Assembly (NCBI GenBank): GCA_023380585.1
Contig: JAMCRN010000021.1
Coordinates: 1 to 42,994, forward strand
Direction: 5' to 3'
Source: Candidatus Parvarchaeota archaeon
GTDB taxonomy: Archaea > Nanobdellota > Nanobdellia > Parvarchaeales > Parvarchaeaceae
DNA: 42,994 nt
In this document: positions 31,831 to 42,000 of the stretch, one piece after another
How positions within the stretch are numbered: position 1 is the stretch's first letter
Layout: each line of letters begins with the position of its first letter
Notes under the pieces: model-generated
Databases searched by the model: none
What the model was told of the DNA's origin: nothing
What the model saw: the letters and a program-made list of their open reading frames with translations, nothing else
Translations under genes and position numbers: made by a program

Positions 31831-31833
31831 GAT

Positions 31834-32400
31834 TCAAAGAATACGCAGTTCTCTAGCTCTGGCCTTTATCTTCCTTATGTCCTCTCTAAGGTCCTTCTCC
31901 GTCTTTTTCCTTTCCTTCACAGACATTTCAGCCTCTATCATCTTTCTCAACCTGCTCTGCTCGTTCCTTTTCACTAATACGTCAAGGTTGAGCCTCTTGT
32001 GTATCTGCCTAAGCTTTTCCAAGAGTTTCTCAGAGATATCCCTCCCTACGACTTTCTGCACAGAGTTCACTGCCTCTCCGTCTTTGAAGGATCTCTTTGC
32101 CCTCAATATCTCTTTCCCGTGGTATTTTAGGCTTATGAATCCGTTAGAATGTATCTCCACCTCGGTGTCCATATAATACGCTATGCCTAGTCTTTTAGCA
32201 GCCTTTGCTATGTCGTAACAAGCGGAGGCCGCGGAATCTATCCTCCTCTCTGCGGACACCACTTTCTTTTCGAGCTCGTTTCGCTCCTTTTGTAGCCGGT
32301 TTACCCTCTCCATATACTTCTTAAGGACGGCGGCTTTGTCCTTTCTTGGTTTTCTGGTCTTTTGCATGCCAAGTATCGTTGATATCAGCTTTCTCTCCAT
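31834..32400 (-). CDS. Coiled-coil protein of unknown function
   Basis: The 188-residue basic protein has two long helical coiled-coil segments: about residues 24-60 (LKKYMERVNRLQKERNELEKK) and 125-185 (LRQIHKRLNLDVLVKRNEQS and RKKTEKDLREDIRKIKARAR). Between them is a small beta-containing middle (GIAYYMDTEVEIHSNGFISLKYHGKEI). I do not recognise the family. The start at 32400 has a TATA-like AATAT box on the minus strand about 25 nt upstream. Convergent with the PIN gene, 3 bp apart. Confidence 0.65.
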   Translation of the reverse strand: MERKLISTILGMQKTRKPRKDKAAVLKKYMERVNRLQKERNELEKKVVSAERRIDSAASACYDIAKAAKRLGIAYYMDTEVEIHSNGFISLKYHGKEILRAKRSFKDGEAVNSVQKVVGRDISEKLLEKLRQIHKRLNLDVLVKRNEQSRLRKMIEAEMSVKERKKTEKDLREDIRKIKARARELRIL

Positions 32401-32500
32401 ATTATAATATTAGCATGGCGGACATATTAAACTATTATTTATATGGGAAGCGGCATAAAAGTACTTAAATATTATAACGTTCTATCAGTAAGGAAAGCCT

Positions 32501-32776
32501 ATGGAAGACGACGTGATTTTTATAGGGAAGAAGCCGCTTATGTCCTATATATTGGCGATACTTACGCACATGAACTCGGGACATTCCCGCATAGTGATAA
32601 AAGCGCGTGGCAGCATGATATCCAAGGCGGTCGACGTCTCCCAAATAGTCAAGAGGAAATTCTCTAAGGACCTAAAAGTCACGAAGGTGGAGATAGGCAC
32701 CGAGGAGCTTCCGGGCAGAGAAGAGGACCACAAGACAAGGGACGTTTCATACATATCGATAGAGATGGCCGGCTGA
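32501..32776 (+). CDS. albA: Alba DNA/RNA-binding chromatin protein
   Basis: The 91-residue protein has the Alba fold signature: VIFIGKKPLMSYILAILTHMNSG, then IVIKARGSMISKAVDVSQIVKRKF, and the C-terminal DVSYISIEMA strand. The Lys in GKKPLM corresponds to the acetylatable DNA-contact Lys. Alba coats DNA and RNA in archaea. A TTAAATATTATAA box lies about 30 nt upstream. The FKBP gene follows within 4 nt. Confidence 0.95.
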   Translation: MEDDVIFIGKKPLMSYILAILTHMNSGHSRIVIKARGSMISKAVDVSQIVKRKFSKDLKVTKVEIGTEELPGREEDHKTRDVSYISIEMAG

Positions 32777-32779
32777 AAT

Positions 32780-33424
32780 ATGATAACGGAAAACGATTTT
32801 GTGCTAATAAACTTCGTGGGACGCATAGCGTCCACTGGGAAGATATTCGACCTTACCGACAAGATCATCGCGGAAAAGGAGGGAGTCAAGCTGGAAGGGC
32901 AGGATTTTTCGCCAGTGCTCGTCATACCGCAGGCCAAATACATCTTGGAGCCTATATCAAAGTCACTGATAGGAAAGAACGTCGGGGACAGATACTCCAT
33001 AAACATAAAAGCAAGAGACGCTTTCGGTGATTTCAACAACAAACTAGTAAAGACGATCGGGATGAGCAGCTTCAGGCAGAACAAGATAAACCCGGAGCCA
33101 GGTGATGTCGTCATGCTTGACAATATGATGGCGACGGTCCTTTCAGTATCCGGCGGCAGGGTCATGGTGAATTTCAACCACCCTTTGGCCGGAAAAGACC
33201 TGGTCTATGACATAGAAGTAGTCGCCATACTGGAAGACGTGAAGCAGAAATATTCGTGGATATTCAAGCACTACGCCGGAAAGCAGCCGAAAGACGTGGT
33301 CATGGAAGACAACAAGGTGACTATAATCTCGTCTGAGCCTGTGAAGAGCTACGTTTCAGACGCGATAATAGCTGACATAGGGAAATACGTAAACAAGGAC
33401 GTTAAAATAGAGATATCGGCTTGA
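32780..33424 (+). CDS. FKBP-type peptidyl-prolyl isomerase (SlyD/FkpA-like archaeal)
   Basis: The 214-residue protein begins with the FKBP strand DFVLINFVGRIASTGKIFDLT and has PISKSLIGKNVGDRYSINIKARDAFGDF. The inserted-in-flap domain contains EPGDVVMLDNMMATVLSVSGGRVMVNFNHPLAGKDLVYDI, in which FNHPLAGK is diagnostic. A C-terminal alpha/beta extension (about 150-214) is usual for long archaeal FKBPs. It is a folding helper and chaperone. Operon with alba. Confidence 0.93.
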   Translation: MITENDFVLINFVGRIASTGKIFDLTDKIIAEKEGVKLEGQDFSPVLVIPQAKYILEPISKSLIGKNVGDRYSINIKARDAFGDFNNKLVKTIGMSSFRQNKINPEPGDVVMLDNMMATVLSVSGGRVMVNFNHPLAGKDLVYDIEVVAILEDVKQKYSWIFKHYAGKQPKDVVMEDNKVTIISSEPVKSYVSDAIIADIGKYVNKDVKIEISA

Positions 33425-33471
33425 TGTGGCTTAAATATTTAAATACTATATGATTAATCTTTACATCGGTA

Positions 33472-34626
33472 ATGCGATTCGGACATAACTTTATGGACAT
33501 GGACAACTTAAGGACAAGCAATCTGTCTTCTCAGGGAGTAAAATCACCGAATTTCGACGTAAGCAGGACAAAAGAGTTCGATAAGTCCCTTGAGGAAATG
33601 ATAACTTCAAGGCGTACAAGCATAAAAGTCGTAGGTGTGGGCGGTTCAGGGAATAACACGATAAGCAGGATGTTCGAGGTAGGGATAAAGGGCGCTGAAC
33701 TTATCGCCATAAACACCGATGCAGCAGACCTTCTATGCACTCCAGCAGACAAGAAGATACTCATAGGCAAGGAGCTTACCAACGGCTTAGGCGCGGGGGC
33801 GGATCCGTCCGTCGGTGAGCAGGCCGCAAAGGAACAGGAGCAGGAGATAAAGGAGGCATTGCAGGGCGCTGACATGGTATTTATATGCTGTGGTATGGGT
33901 GGAGGTACCGGCACAGGAGCAGCCCCGGTCGTCGCTCAGGTATCCAAGAAACTCAACATACTCACGATAGCCGTCGTTACACTGCCTTTCAAGGCAGAGG
34001 GAAGGCACAGAATGTCTTCTGCGATGAATGGAGTAGAGAAGCTGAAAAGTTCTGTAGATACCCTGATAACGGTACCGAATGAAAAGCTTTTAGCGGTAGC
34101 TCCAGGCCTTCCGATAGGGATAGCCCTGAAAATAGCTGATGACGTACTTACGAACGCAGTAAAGGGAATAACCGAACTGATAACTAAACCAGGACTTATA
34201 AACGTCGATTTCGCTGATGTGAGGAGGATAATGTCCAATGGAGGAGTAGCATTGATAGGGACAGGCGAAAGCGATGCAAAGGACAAGAGACTGGAGAGCG
34301 TAGTGGAAAAAGTGCTCAACAATCCTCTTATAGACGTCGATACTTCCACCGCAAAAGGCATGCTTGTAGACGTGAGCGGCGGGCCTTCGCTCACTCTTGA
34401 AGAAGCCAACAAGGTCGTAGACATGATAAACAAGCGGCTTCCTGAGGACATAATGATAATCTGGGGTTCTCACATATTGCCAGACATGAAAAACGCGATA
34501 AAAGTCCTCGCTATAATAACCGGCGTCAGCTCCAAGCAGATAACAGGCAAATCTATAAACGAAGAGAAAGAGGCCAAGCAGAGGCAGGAAGTCGAAGAGG
34601 AGCTTGGCATAACGTTCTTAAACTAG
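33472..34626 (+). CDS. ftsZ: Cell division GTPase FtsZ
   Basis: The 384-residue protein has an N-terminal tail of about 50 residues, then [23 protein letters not shown], the tubulin signature GGGTGTG at 143-149, and the T7 region with [22 protein letters not shown]. The C-terminal domain contains [16 protein letters not shown]. It polymerises with GTP to form the division ring. No archetypal CTP tail beyond EELGITFLN is evident. TATA-like TTAAATATTTAAATA lies 25-40 nt upstream. secE follows, as in many euryarchaea. Confidence 0.97.
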   Translation: MRFGHNFMDMDNLRTSNLSSQGVKSPNFDVSRTKEFDKSLEEMITSRRTSIKVVGVGGSGNNTISRMFEVGIKGAELIAINTDAADLLCTPADKKILIGKELTNGLGAGADPSVGEQAAKEQEQEIKEALQGADMVFICCGMGGGTGTGAAPVVAQVSKKLNILTIAVVTLPFKAEGRHRMSSAMNGVEKLKSSVDTLITVPNEKLLAVAPGLPIGIALKIADDVLTNAVKGITELITKPGLINVDFADVRRIMSNGGVALIGTGESDAKDKRLESVVEKVLNNPLIDVDTSTAKGMLVDVSGGPSLTLEEANKVVDMINKRLPEDIMIIWGSHILPDMKNAIKVLAIITGVSSKQITGKSINEEKEAKQRQEVEEELGITFLN

Positions 34627-34646
34627 ACGCATATCGATATTAGATT

Positions 34647-35123
34647 ATGGAGTCAGAAAGTAAAAAAAGTCTTGCTGAAGCGAATAGTCAAGGAGAACAT
34701 AAGCCGGAAGCCACTGACAGACAATCGCAGGCACCGACAATAAATCAGAAGGAAGCAGATTCTAAAGCCCAGCAGACACAGCCAATAGCCACAGCAGAAG
34801 AGGCAAAGAGACCAGCAGAGCAGACACCGCTTGAGAAACACGCTTCAATTCAAAAGAGTCCGGAACTTAGGAAGCAGGAGAGGATACAAGGAAAAAAGAA
34901 AAGGATGCTGTTCAAGAGGCTTTTCTCAAAGACCGGCGTGGTGAAGCCATCGTCCCTAAAGGCCAAGTTAAACCATTATTGGTTCGAGTACTCGCGGGTG
35001 CTCCATCTGACAAGGAAACCGACGAGGCAGGAATACAAGGAACTCGCTATAATGGTTGTCATCGGCACGCTGATAATTGGAGGGATAGGCTTCGTGGTCC
35101 AGGTCTTCTTCCAGTATATTTGA
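34647..35123 (+). CDS. secE: Preprotein translocase subunit SecE (Sec61-gamma) with long N-terminal extension
   Basis: The C-terminal 60 residues match archaeal SecE: the amphipathic FEYSRVLHLTRKPTRQEYKELA followed by one membrane helix (IMVVIGTLIIGGIGFVVQVFF) at about 135-156. SecE clamps SecY in the translocon. The preceding 95 residues are polar and low in complexity, rich in Gln/Ala/Glu/Lys, with a basic patch KKKRMLFKRLF, whereas archaeal SecE is normally about 60 residues in total. Located 20 nt after ftsZ, a known archaeal pairing. Confidence 0.85.
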   Translation: MESESKKSLAEANSQGEHKPEATDRQSQAPTINQKEADSKAQQTQPIATAEEAKRPAEQTPLEKHASIQKSPELRKQERIQGKKKRMLFKRLFSKTGVVKPSSLKAKLNHYWFEYSRVLHLTRKPTRQEYKELAIMVVIGTLIIGGIGFVVQVFFQYI

Positions 35124-35177
35124 CCCTTTAAAAGGCGCATCAAGAAATATTAATATAAAAAGTACCATCCATTAAGC

Positions 35178-35666
35178 ATGCAGGAAAAGATAAGCATAAC
35201 GCTGAACAAGGGTCTGATGCAGCTTGTGGACATGATGCGAGGCGATGTTTCTAGAAGTAGATTTATAGAAAACTCCTTGAAAGCAGGCATGGGCCTGTTC
35301 GAAGCCGTATGGATATTCTCCAACGAGCTCAAGAAAATGAGCATAAAGGATTTCGCCGCTTCTCATCTAAGCCAACCGTTCGGCAAACCTCTTCATAGGC
35401 ATGAAGGGTTCATAGACATGCAGAAGGACTCATTGGATTTCTATGACAACGATATGAACCTTCTCTTTTCAGTAAAGAAATCAGAAATAAGGAACATAAA
35501 AGTCGGATACGATGATAAGTTCAGGCGCTTCAAACATTCGCGGGGCCTCTCACCGCCTCTGCATTTTCAAATGAAAAACAGGACGATATATCTTTTTGTA
35601 AGAAGCAGCGGAGAGATCATGTTCAAGGGCAACAATCAGCGCTTTATTTCTTTTTTAAAGCAGTAA
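35178..35666 (+). CDS. Ribbon-helix-helix regulator fused to a PH-like domain (predicted)
   Basis: Residues 1-45 look like a ribbon-helix-helix DNA-binding unit (EKISITLNKGLMQLVDMMRGDVSRSRFIENSLKAG). Residues about 80-162 are beta-rich (LDFYDNDMNLLFSVKKSEIRNIKVGYD, then RTIYLFVRSSGEIMFKGNNQRFISFLK), resembling a small PH/GRAM-like barrel closed by a helix. I do not know a named family with this combination. An AATATTAATATAAAAAG box lies upstream of ATG 35178. Confidence 0.6.
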   Translation: MQEKISITLNKGLMQLVDMMRGDVSRSRFIENSLKAGMGLFEAVWIFSNELKKMSIKDFAASHLSQPFGKPLHRHEGFIDMQKDSLDFYDNDMNLLFSVKKSEIRNIKVGYDDKFRRFKHSRGLSPPLHFQMKNRTIYLFVRSSGEIMFKGNNQRFISFLKQ

Positions 35667-35688
35667 GGTAATTTTTATAAAGAAAGCT

Positions 35689-35778
35689 CTACGTTGATTC
35701 TGCAGCTTCATATGATACAGCAAAGACGTCTTTTGCATCTATCGCTTCTTTGATGGTCACGATGCCTGCGCAGAAAGA
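35689..35778 (-). pseudogene. Possible 3' relic of a protein gene in a non-coding stretch
   Basis: In the 367-bp gap 35667-36033, the minus strand has a 29-codon open stretch preceded by stops, reading SFCAGIVTIKEAIDAKDVF and ending AESTstop. Its composition looks protein-like, but it has no start codon and I cannot name the source. The rest of the gap is AT-rich and holds the hairpin at 35827-35855. Confidence 0.25.
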
Positions 35779-35826
35779 TCAAGTCTACGAACGTCCTGCA
35801 AATCTGTTGTTTTTTTATCTTTCTTG

Positions 35827-35855
35827 TTAGATTTTTCTAAAAAACAAAAATCTAA
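35827..35855. terminator. Perfect 10-bp stem hairpin with A/T runs, possible terminator
   Basis: TTAGATTTTT and AAAAATCTAA flank a 9-nt loop. The T-rich runs before it (TTGTTTTTTTATC at about 35807-35820) could end transcripts coming from the RHH gene. It could also be a regulator site upstream of the giant surface gene. Function is inferred. Confidence 0.4.
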
Positions 35856-36033
35856 AACCTATTTTAGTAATAAAAAGTATATTATCTGACTAAAAACATG
35901 TTTTTACCTCCTCCCACTTTGATTATTTAAAACTATAAATCTTGAAAAAATGTCTGATTTTTATGTAGCGGCCGAAGTAAAGCCCGAAACAGTTAGTTGT
36001 AGTTAGGATTATAGAAAACCGGTAAAAAGTAAC

Positions 36034-39000
36034 ATGGAAACCAAAAAACCGAATAAAAAATTGTTTATATTAGCAGTGGTATTTTTTGTCCTGCTGGCTT
36101 TTATCCTGTCCTACTACGTCATCCATTATTATATAAACATCAATCTTTTCGCCAATCCGGCAAGAGCCAACAACCCTATCCAATCAGTATTCGTCCATCC
36201 AAGCGCAGCAGGAAACCCATCCTCTACTCCAGGCATAACTTTGTACATAAACGGCAGCACAGCAAAGGACGTGAAAATAAGCAACGGAGAGGTTTCAAAT
36301 TTCACGGCTATTATCTCCAACCCAAACGATTACGTCGGACTTTACCTCTCCAGCGACAGCGGTCTTAATAATACTTTGATAGCCCCATTGACCAAGGGAA
36401 AGGCGACATACACAAATGTCCTCCCAAACAATACGATATACAAAGTCACGGCCTTCTCCAATTCCAGTGGAGTCTCCAATGTGACCCACTTCGAGACCGA
36501 AGCCGACGCTAAACCAACATGCACAATAACTTCTCAAAACTTATATTTAAATAATGTTGAAAATGCAAATACTTCAATAAGTTACAGCGTTATATCAAAC
36601 TTTACTTCACAAACGGCAGTTAGTAGTGGAGGTGGTGCTACCTGTACGATTACTCTTTATGTCAACTCAAAAAGTGTAAATTCGACGACAACAGGTGGGG
36701 GTGTCGGAACGATAAATTACATCAAAACATTGGGCGCCGACTATTATAAAGTTACAGCCGTTGGGGTTCCTTCAACGGGTAGTAATACTTCAAAAACAGA
36801 GTACGAAAAAATAAACAAATCAACTCCAAGCATTATCCTATCTTCTTCACCGTCTGTGAATTACTCCGAAAACGGCACATATCTAAAGTTCCACTTCTCC
36901 ATATCCACGATAAACAGCCAGCTGGCAGGTAGATTCTACCTTAACGGCACTCTGAAGAACTCATCGATAACGACAAGCGGAGTATACAACACCGCAGACA
37001 ACACTCCGAACATATTCATAGGCACATTCAACACCTCCGGAAACCAGAACTACACATCAAATTCATTGACAATAGCCAGGCAAATAAAACCTGCGGTTTT
37101 CCTATATCTTAATGGAGTCAAGGATGCGAACACCTCCATAACCTATGGCACCCAGTCCAACTTCACAGGCATCGCACCGTCCTCTTCAGATTTCGTTTCA
37201 ATCTACGTAAACAACACGCTTGTAGTACCTCTTACAAAGAGTAAAGCGACGTATACAAAGACATTAGCTGCAGGTCTATACAAGGTCACAGCTGCTACTA
37301 ATCTGAGCGGAGTATCCAATAAGACTTATTACGAAAAGATCAACAAAGCCACTCCTACGCTCTCCATCTCGGACGTGCCGGGCAACTTCACCTACAACGG
37401 CACGAAGGACAACACATCAGCCACGATAACGACCATAAACAGCCAGCTGGCGGCATCCCTGTACATGAACGGCAAGAACATGACCTCGACAAGGTCGAAG
37501 GCATACTACGTGAATGCCACCGCAGCGACCTACAGGGGCGTCTTCAACACAAGCGGCGACCAGAACTACACCTCATTCTCCGTCTCCACAGAATCAATAA
37601 TCTCCAAAGCCGCACGTCTCCTTCTATATCTTAATGGAGTCAAGGATGCGAACACCTCCATAACCTATGGCACCCAGTCCAACTTCACAGCTTCTTTTGA
37701 GCAGAATCAAAACTACACACTGCCGTCCAACCAGTCCGTCTTCAAGACCATAAGCGTAGGTGCTAACCCCGAGGGAGAGACATACGATTCCGCCAATAAT
37801 CTGGTATACATAGCAAACTACGGCTCGAATACCGTCTCGGTGATAAACCCCTCCAACCAGTCCGTCTTCAAGACCATAAGTGTAGGTTCTAACCCCTACG
37901 CAGCGACATACGATTCCGCCAATAATCTGGTATACGTAGCAAACTTCGGCTCTAGTACCGTCTCGGTGATAAACCCCTCCAACCAGTCCGTCTTCAAGAA
38001 CATAAGTGTAGGTTCTAAACCCGACGCAGCGACATACGATTCTGCCAATAATCTGGTATACGTGGCAAACGATGGCTCGAATACCACCTCGGTGATAAAT
38101 CCTTCCAACCAGTCCGTCTTCAAGAACATAAGCGTAGGTACTAGCCCCGACGCAGCGACATACGATTCCGCCAATAATCTGGTATACGTGGCAAACGAAG
38201 GCTCGAATACCGTCTCGGTGATAAACCCCTCCAACCAGTCCGTCTTCAAGAACATAAGCGTAGGTACTAGCCCCGTCGCAGCGACATACGATTCCGCCAA
38301 TAATCTCGTATACGTGGCAAACTACAACTCGAATACCGTCTCGGTGATAAACCCCTCCAACCAGTCCGTCTTCAAGACCATAAGTGTAGGTTCTAACCCC
38401 TACGCAGCGACATACGATTCCGCCAATAATCTGGTATACGTGGCAAACGAAGGCTCGAAGACGGTCTCGGTGATAAATCCTGCATATCAGATACAATTGT
38501 ACGTAAATTCCACCCTGAAACAGACGTCAGAGTATAAGCCGGATCAATACGAAGCCACATTAGCCGCAGGATTGTACAAAGTCACAGCTATCTCGAATAT
38601 AAACACCACAAATCTCACATACTACGAAAAGATCAACAAATCCACGCCAACAATCTCTTTGACCTCTTCACCACTTGCAAATTACACCCAGAACGGTACA
38701 TATCTTAAGTTCCACTTCTCCATATCCACGATAAACAACCAGTTAGCAGGAGACTTCTACCTCAATGGCACTCTGAAGAACTCCTCAATAACGACAAGCG
38801 AAGTATACAACACAACAGACAACACCCCGAACATATTCATAGGCACATTCAACACCTCCGGAAACCAGAACTACACATCAAATTCCTTGACAATAGCCAG
38901 GCAGATAAAACCTGCAGTTTTCCTATATCTTAATGGAGTAGAAGATGCGAACACCTCCATAACCTATGGCACCCAGTCCAACTTCACAGGCATCGCACCG

Positions 39001-42000
39001 TCTTCTTCAGATTTCGTTTCGATTTACGTAAACAACACGCTTGTAGTACCTCTTACAAAGAGTAAAGCGACGTATACAAAGACATTAGCTGCAGGATTGT
39101 ACAAAGTCACAGCAGCCAGCAACGCCAGCGGTATAGCAAACGCCACCTACTATGAGAAAATAACAAAAGCTGTACGCCTCCTTCTATATCTTAATGGAGT
39201 AGAAGATGCGAACACCTCCATAACTTATGGCACACAGTCAAACTTCACAGCTTCTTTTGGGCAGAATCAAAACTATACACTGCCGTCCAACCAGTCCGTC
39301 TTCAAGACGATAACAGTAGCCTCTGAACCGAAAGCAGAAACGTATGATTCTGTCAATAATCTTGTATACGTAGCAGAATATGCTGAAATTACAATTGGAC
39401 TTAAAAAGATTTATGAGGTAGCCGTAATAAACCCAGCCAATGAGTCCAACTTCAAGTTAATACTTGTAGGGTCTGCACCAGACGCAGAGGCGTATGATTC
39501 CGCCAATAATCTGGTATACGTAGCAGACTATCTTTCGGGTGCCGTCTCGGTGATAAACCCCTCCAACCAGTCCGTCTTCAAGACGATAACAGTAGGTACT
39601 CACCCAGAAGCAGCGACATACGATTCCGCCAATAATCTTGTATACATAGCAAACTATGGTTCGAATACGACCTCGGTGATAAACCCCTCCAACCAGTCCG
39701 TCTTCAAGACGATAACAGTAGGTACTCACCCAGAAGCAGCGACATACGATTCCGCCAATAATCTTGTATACATAGCAAACTATGGTTCGAATACGACCTC
39801 GGTGATAAACCCCTCCAACCAGTCCGTCTTCAAGACGATAACAGTAGGTTCCGGTCCCGATGCGGCGACATACGATTCCGCCAATAATCTTATATACATA
39901 GCAAACTATGGTTCGAATACGGTATCTGTAATAAACCCAGCTAACCAGTCCGTCTTCAAGACGATAACAGTAGGTACTCACCCAGAAGCAGCGACATACG
40001 ATTCCGCCAATAATCTTGTATACATAGCAAACTATGGTTCGAATACGACCTCGGTGATAAACCCCTCCAACCAGTCCGTCTTCAAGACGATAACAGTAGG
40101 TTCCGGTCCCGATGCGGCGACATACGACTCTTTTAATAATTTGGTATATGTTGCAAATTACGTTTCTAACACAACCTCGGTGATAAACCCATCTTACCAG
40201 CTACAATTGTACGTAAATTCCACCCTGAAACAGACGTCAGAGTACAAGCCAGATCAATATGAAACCACATTAGCCGCTGGTCTATACAAAGTCACCGCTA
40301 TCTCGAATATAAACACCACAAATCTCACATACTACGAAAAGATCAACAAATCCACGCCAACAATCTCTTTGACCTCTTCACCCCTTGCAAATTACACCCA
40401 GAACGGTACATATCTTAAGTTCCACTTCTCCATATCCACGATAAACAGCCAGCTAGCAGGAGACTTCTACCTAAACAGCACCCTGAAGAACTCCTCAATA
40501 ACGACAAGCGAAGTATACAATACGACAGACAACACCCCGAACATCTTCATAGGCACTTTCAACACCTCCGGAAACCAGAACTACACATCAAATTCATTGA
40601 CAATAGCCAGACAGATAAAACCAGTTTCCGCGGTTTTCCTATATCTTAATGGAGTAGAAGATGCTAACACCTCCATAACCTATGGCACCCAGTCCAACTT
40701 CACAGGGATCGCATCTTCTTCTTCAGATTTCGTTTCAATCTACGTAAACAACACGCTTGTAGTCCCCCTTACAAAGAGTAAGGCAACGTACACAAAGACA
40801 TTAGCCGCAGGTTTATACAAAGTCACAGCAGCCACCAACACCAGCGGTATAGCAAACGCCACATACTACGAAAAAATCAACAAAGCCACACCCACCCTCA
40901 CCATAAAAGACCTTCCGGGCAACTTCACCTACAACGGCACAAAGGACAACACATCAGCCTCCATAACCACGATAGACAACCAGCTCGCAGCATCCCTGTA
41001 CATCAACGGCAAGAACGTCTCATCCACAAAGACAAGGACGTACTACGCAAATGCGACCGCAGCCACCTACAAGGGTGTATTCAACACCTCCGGAAACCAG
41101 AACTACACCTCCTTCTCCGTCTCCACAGAATCAATAATCTCCAAGTCTACACCCACAATCTCTTTGACCTCTTCACCATCAGCAAACTACACCCAGAACG
41201 GCACATATCTTAAGTTCCACTTCTCCATATCCACGATAAACAGCCAGCTGGCAGGCAGATTCTACCTGAACGGCACTTTAAAGAACTCATCAATAACCAC
41301 AAGCGGAGTCTACAACACAACGGACAACACCCCGAACATATTCATAGGCACTTTCAACACCTCCGGAAACCAGAACTACACATCAAATTCATTGACAATA
41401 ATCAGGCAAATAAAACCTGCGGTTTTCCTATATCTTAATGGAGTAGAAGATGCTAACACCTCCATAACCTATGGCACCCAGTCCAACTTCACAGGCATCG
41501 CATCATCCTCCTCAAATTTCGTTTCAATCTACGTAAACAACACGCTTGTAGTCCCTCTTACAAAGAGTAAGGCAACGTACACAAAGACATTAGCCGCAGG
41601 TTTATACAAAGTCACAGCAGCCACCAACGCCAGTGGGGTATTAAACGCCACATACTACGAGAAAATAACAAAAGCAGTACGCCTTCTTCTATATCTTAAC
41701 GGAGCTGAGGATGCAAATACCTCCGTAACCTACGGCGCCCAGTCCAACTTCACAGCTTCTTTTGAGCAGAATCAAAACTATACACTGCCGTCCAACCAGT
41801 CCGTCTTCAAGAACATAAGCGTAAGCGCCACTTTACCCGAAGGAGCGACATACGATTCTGCTAATAATCTGGTATACGTAGTAAACTATGGCTCGGATAC
41901 CGTCTCGGTGATAAACCCCTCCAACCAGTCCGTCTTCAAGACCATAAATGTAGGTACTAGCCCAGATGCAGCGACATACGATTCTGCTAATAATCTGGTA

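Noticed and set aside
37624-38496. Long open frames on the minus strand within the giant gene (also 39457-39981 and 41833-42620)
   Set aside because: They are antisense to the 126-bp repeats. Repeated units that lack a stop in one antisense frame give long ORFs automatically, and the plus frame is continuous and protein-like.
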